Below are positions 59,601 to 64,000 of a stretch of DNA of 64,000 nucleotides, piece by piece. The stretch is from Chaetorhynchus papuensis (Eukaryota; Chordata; Aves; Passeriformes; Rhipiduridae). The stretch lies in the NCBI GenBank assembly GCA_013396525.1, contig VWYX01000762.1:36588-100587 (forward strand). Direction: 5' to 3'. Position 1 is the first letter of the stretch, and every line of letters begins with the position of its first letter. Made by a program: the position numbers and the translations under genes. The notes beneath the pieces were generated by a model that worked only from the letters and a program-made list of their open reading frames with translations, did no database searches and had not been told where the DNA came from.

Positions 59601-62600
59601 TAAGAGTTTTTATATCCAGTCAGTTCATAAATAAAATTACATATAAATGACTGTAAATTTGCTAGAACCATTTTTCTCTTGTTTCTCTTTTTTTTTTCTT
59701 TTTCTGTTCTTTGAGAGAAAATGTATTTTAACATTTTTATACCAATACTGATTTACAGATACACATCTCACTCAGGCTTCTATGTGCTTTATACATAGTA
59801 CATAGACTTCATGACAATTGGCTTTATTATACAACAGCAGTGCCTGTGTGTTCAGTTTCAAATGTATTTTATTTTAGTGAATTCGATATGTATCCTGTGG
59901 GATTTGGTTTTGCACCTTTGGTTATTTGAGTGCTGTTTTCCACACTGGCTATCATGAGTGGTCTCTCAAAGCCATGTGTCAGAATTAAGAGGAGCTACCC
60001 TTTGACAGACCCCAGAATGGAGCATTTAACACATTAATCAAATATTTATAAATTAAAATATTCAACCTTGCTAGCCAAACAAAGAATTTTTTTTTTACTT
60101 GAATGGGGTTTTTTTATTGAAGATTTTTTTTTTTTTTTACCAAGTGCATGATTGGCTTTTCTGTTGGACAACTTTAAAGTCTCGGAGGAATTAAAACTCA
60201 AAAAGTTCCTTCACCGTGAACACTAAATTACTGCCAGTATGACTCAATGCAAGGAGCATAATTTGGATTTTTTTCATGTGATATCTCAAATAACTGTTGT
60301 TCTAAACTTGGGCACTGTTCCTGTGGGCTGTAAATTCAGCAAAGACTGCTTGTTTGGCTTGGAGCACTTCTCACTGACAGTCTTTGCACCCAAGAAACAG
60401 GTCAGAGAGGTACAGCCTTGATAGCAGCAGGGTAGGGTATCCCACTCTGTTGCTGAAGTGCATAGCTCCTGATCTGGAACTAAAATAAGGAAATTTAAGC
60501 ATTCCCCACTGCTAATTGCTGACAGGCTCCTGTCTGTGTGTCAGTTCTGGTGGCATTTCTATCCTGCTGGCCAACGTTCCCAAGCCTACCAGCTCATTTT
60601 GCATTCCCAAAATATAATTTATGCTTCCTGCTAATTTGTGCTGTTAAAAAAAAAAAAAAAAATTAAAACATGAGGATTGCTTTTTCAGTCTTAGCTTCTG
60701 TGAATCAGTTCAGCGAGTCTCTTTCCTGTTTAAATGCCCAGGCAAGAGCAGCAGCCCAAATACAGGAAGGTCAGGGATGATCTGTGGACCACCAAACCCT
60801 TGGAGCTGGATGGTGGCATTAAAAATGGTGATGCTGGTACTGTTTGTGCCTGTGCTACTGCTTGCAAGGCCAAGCATTAGTAGGAGAAACACTCATTAAA
60901 CAGGAACACTTGGCATTTACAGGGATGTTGTAACCATGCTGGGCTGTGAAAATAGTCACTGCTGCTGGGTTAGGGGAATGAGCTTGCATACATGCAGGAG
61001 TTAGTGCAAAGCCTTTGGGATGAGACTGTAATTAAAGTTGCTTTTGGATTTGGATTTTTGGTAGTACATACAGAAGCTCTGCCCATGAAGTAAAAAGAAG
61101 CTTGCATGCTGTATGTCAGTTTTGCTAAGCTGAATTAGACTTTGTTGTTCTTCAGAAATTGATGTTACCAGCACACCATCTCCAACCAACGGGAATTGGC
61201 ATGAATTATTCAGCATGAATTCTCCAGTAAATTTCCCTCCCTCATGTGCTGTGGTAGAATCACAGCAAATGCTGGGGTGTCTTCCAGAGCTAAAAAAGCA
61301 TCTCCTAAGAAAATTCATGCAGTGGGATAAACAGTGTTGTCTGGCACAGCAGAGAGTTCAGCCAAACAAAGGAAGGGAGATCCGTGCAGGAGTGTTCACA
61401 ACAGTGACATAAAGTGGCAGTGCTAATAAAAAAAAAAAAAAGCTGAAGGCTGGGATTGCTGAGATGCTTGGTCATCCCTGGTCATCTCACTGGACAGTTA
61501 AGATTCCTCCTTGGCAGGGTTTTATGATGTTGTCAGAGGAGCACAGACACTTTGGATGGTGTGTCTTCAGAGGGATGGATGATGGCCCTAGGTGTGAAGG
61601 AAAGGCATCCTGCCCAGTCTCGAGCCAGCAGTTTTCAGCAACCACACAGGCAGGTTGGGCAAGGTGCTGATCTGTGTGTCTTTTGCACCTGAGCATGAAA
61701 TTCTGCTGTTAAAGTTTTTTTTTTTTTCTGTAACTAGCTGTCACATTGAAAACCAAGTAGGCGAAGTGTGCTTTTAATGAAGCACGATGTCTGAACCGTG
61801 CATCTCATGTGTTTCTTCTCCTGAGGAGCATCTGCTCTCTAGGTCTCCCTGGATGTCAGCTGTTACCCTGCCTTCTTCTGTGGTACAGAAGTTCATAATG
61901 TATTTGCTTCTCCCACAGGAGAGGCGGAGACACCAGTGGACATGGAGACTATTAGCCTGGACCCAGAAGCTGAGGTAAAGGCAGATTTTTGTCCTTACGG
62001 GCTTTATACGGCAGGAAGCAAAGGTAGGCAAAGGCAAGTATTGAAACCTGGTTAAAAGATCTAATTCTTCTGAAGGTGCTGGCTGCTGTGATCCTCCCCA
62101 GAACGGATTCAGAGCTTTTAGACTAGAAGTAGAGGTGTTTTGTTCTTGATCAGTAGCTGAAACATTTTGTTCGTACTTCAGAATTTTAAAGTGAAACATT
62201 TTGTTCGTACTTCAGAATTTTAAATTAAGCGTAGAGGCACTGAGAGTGTGTCTGTGCTGCCAGAGGTACTGCTACAAGCTTCAGAGGGTATGTTCAGTGA
62301 GCTGTGTGCTGCTGTGAGCCCTGTGATTTGGAACTGGCACCGTGACTCACCCAGCCCAGTGCCTTGGCATCGGCAGCCTCGTGAGCCCGTTAGTGGCAGA
62401 GAGTCTTTGAGCTCGGGTGGGGAAGTGCTCCCTCTCTCCTTGACTTTCTAAACTAGAGCATCTGGGGCTGAACAGCACAGATGGGAAGTGCCTCAGCTGA
62501 TTGCCAGTGCAGAATTAACGTTCACAGAACCACTGGTTGTTCAAGCTGTCCAGTGGTCCCTGCTCGTCTGAGGCCTGCAACTGGAAATGGCAACTGGTGT

Positions 62601-63802
62601 TCCAGTTCAGCCCTAGCAAAGTAGGTTAGAGGACTTTATGCAAAACTTTATTTATGCAAGAATTTTTCCATCTCGATAAATTCCTGAAGATTTCTAATTT
62701 TGGCAATGCTCGGAGGCTCAGGAAGGGGCTGTTGCCTTTTCAGAGATACTGCCTTTGCAGTTGACAAGTTCAGGCCATGTGCCTCACCTGTGGTGGTAAA
62801 ATCATGTGCCAAACCCATTTTACAAGTGCTCTTTGAAGGGAAGTTTTAATGAGCTACACCTTTTGTAAGACTATAATTTCCTTAGAACAAAGTACCAGGT
62901 TGATCTTTAAAGACCAGATTTGTTTTGAAACAACTGCTAAATCCCTGCATTTCTCTTTAAGGATGTTGACTTGAATCATTTCCGAATTGGGAAGATTGAA
63001 GGATTTGAGGTGCTCAAGAAAGTGAAGGTAACAGTCCTAGGGAATAGAGAATGCCTCTTGGAACTGGGGGGGTTTGTAGATCTAACCTATAAGAGGACAG
63101 ATACAGAGTCTCCTTTTGGCTGAGATTTAGTGAGTTCACTTCCTTTTTAGCTGAAGAAGGTAGTGTTCACCTATTTGTCAAGTAGTAATAAAAATCCTGG
63201 GATTTTGCAAGTTTGTTTTGGAAGTGGATGAGAGAGATCCTGGACTAACACAGCAGATTGAACATAGAATAATGTGGATAGGAAAGCATCTCTGGAGGTG
63301 TCCGGTAAAGCCCTCAGAGCGGGCCCATTTAGGACATGTTGCTTAAGGCCTTCTCCAGTTAAGCTTTTGAGTATTTCCAAGGACAGAGATTATGTAGCCT
63401 CTCTGGGCTGCTGTTACAGTGTCTGACCATTGTGGTTGAAAGATTTCCTTCTTTGGAATTGGAGTAAACCAAGAAAAGATGGTATTAAAAAAAAAAAAAA
63501 AACCAGTCAAAAAAGCCCCCAACAAACCACTAACAACCAAACAAATTCCCAGTAAAACTTCATGGGGAATCCCTCACACACCGCCCTTTTTGTCTGGAAG
63601 CCAAAAGGCGTTACATGCAATCTTTCATATCCATTTCCCTGTTTCTTTTTAAACTTTTCCTCAACCTTTAGACTCTGTGTCTCCGTCAGAATTTGATTAA
63701 GCGCATTGAAAACCTGGAGCAGTTGCAGACCTTGCGGGAGCTGGATCTCTATGACAATCAAATTCGGAAGATTGAGAACTTGGAGGCTCTGGCAGAACTC
63801 GA
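56627..63802 (+). CDS. PPP1R7: Protein phosphatase 1 regulatory subunit 7 (SDS22), 5' part
   Basis: First five coding exons: 56627-56669, 57605-57727, 61919-61974, 62962-63027, 63672-63802 (phases 1, 1, 0, 0, 2). The gene runs off the right edge. The ATG at 56627 begins MAAESGAGPQEMMEV, then RIESEESGDEEGRK, TPVDMETISLDPEAE, DVDLNHFRIGKIEGFEVLKK, TLCLRQNLIKRIENLEQL and LRELDLYDNQIRKIENLEAL, nearly identical to human PPP1R7. The acidic N-terminus leads into SDS22-type leucine-rich repeats, of which the first two to three are present. SDS22 binds the PP1 catalytic subunit and stabilises a metal-poor form during holoenzyme assembly. Confidence 0.97.
57728..61918 (+). other. PPP1R7: PPP1R7 intron 2, no gene seen
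   Basis: A 4.2-kb AT-rich intron. It contains A-runs at 60646-60662 (17 A) and 61428-61441 and several T-runs, but no coding exon, RNA gene or full mobile element that I can support. Confidence 0.6.
62158..62225 (+). repeat. 34-bp tandem duplication in PPP1R7 intron 3
   Basis: Two adjacent 34-bp copies beginning TGAAACATTTTGTTCG (62158-62191 and 62192-62225), identical except for the last base. The near identity implies a recent or polymorphic duplication, or an assembly stutter. It lies 184 bp after exon 3. Confidence 0.97.
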
Positions 63803-64000
63803 GTGAGTCCAGGGGAATCACCAGGATTAGGTTGGGGGTGGTTTGCTACTCACTGTGTTACTCATGCTGCACTCATTCCAGTGTTTATCACCCAAGCCTC
63901 TCTCAGAATTCGTTTTGGTGCTCTGTGAAGGGTAATGTCTGTTCTCTATGGGTATTTAACCTGTGCAGCAAACTGGTTTCATTATCCTGAAGCTCCCCAG

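Noticed and set aside
1..64000. Search for tRNA, rRNA, CRISPR arrays, integrated virus or bacterial-type systems
   Set aside because: Nothing with the needed structure was seen; the window is ordinary vertebrate chromosomal DNA.

Overview
This is a stretch of a vertebrate nuclear genome, almost certainly a bird. The evidence is multi-exon genes with canonical GT/AG introns, strong local GC contrasts, and interspersed repeats that read as CR1 LINEs, the dominant avian retroelement. The gene order MAB21L4(-) - SNED1(+) - MTERF4(-) - PASK(-) - PPP1R7(+) matches human 2q37.3 from memory, except that no intact CROCC2 is visible between MAB21L4 and SNED1. All exon models come from reading splice sites and codon phase by eye and comparing with remembered human proteins; phase closes in every chain listed.

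Layout. 129-4074 (-): four exons of MAB21L4, with the last exon off the left edge. 4.1-13.07 kb: GC-rich intergenic DNA with a CpG-rich block, a 190-bp polypyrimidine tract leading into a coiled-coil-like but stop-broken exon (candidate CROCC2 relic), a (CAG)9 run, and several AT-rich homeobox/TCF/FOX-motif islands that look like conserved non-coding elements. 13069-13470: assembly gap. 13471-13760: SNED1 CpG promoter. 13761-33650 (+): complete SNED1, 32 coding exons, about 1445 aa (signal peptide, NIDO, 17 EGF-like exons, one sushi, three FN3, Cys-rich tail), with a 5'-truncated CR1 in intron 22 and an apparent intron just after the stop. SNED1 and MTERF4 converge with poly(A) signals about 90 bp apart. 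36037-37058 (-): complete three-exon MTERF4, 291 aa. 38003-55433 (-): complete PASK, about 16 coding exons and 1193 aa (PAS region, large linker exon, C-terminal kinase). 55.9-56.63 kb: CpG-island bidirectional promoter with a ZNF143-like motif, two inverted CCAAT boxes and an ETS site. 56627-63802 (+): first five coding exons of PPP1R7, running off the right edge.

The genes are not an operon-like system. They are a conserved synteny block: an epithelial Mab-21-like protein, an extracellular-matrix adhesion protein, a mitoribosome assembly factor, a metabolic PAS kinase and a PP1 regulator. I see no RNA genes, CRISPR arrays or recognisable virus. The points most worth a second look are the candidate CROCC2 relic, the loss of both integrin motifs reported for human SNED1, an extra EGF exon in SNED1, and the cluster of putative regulatory islands.
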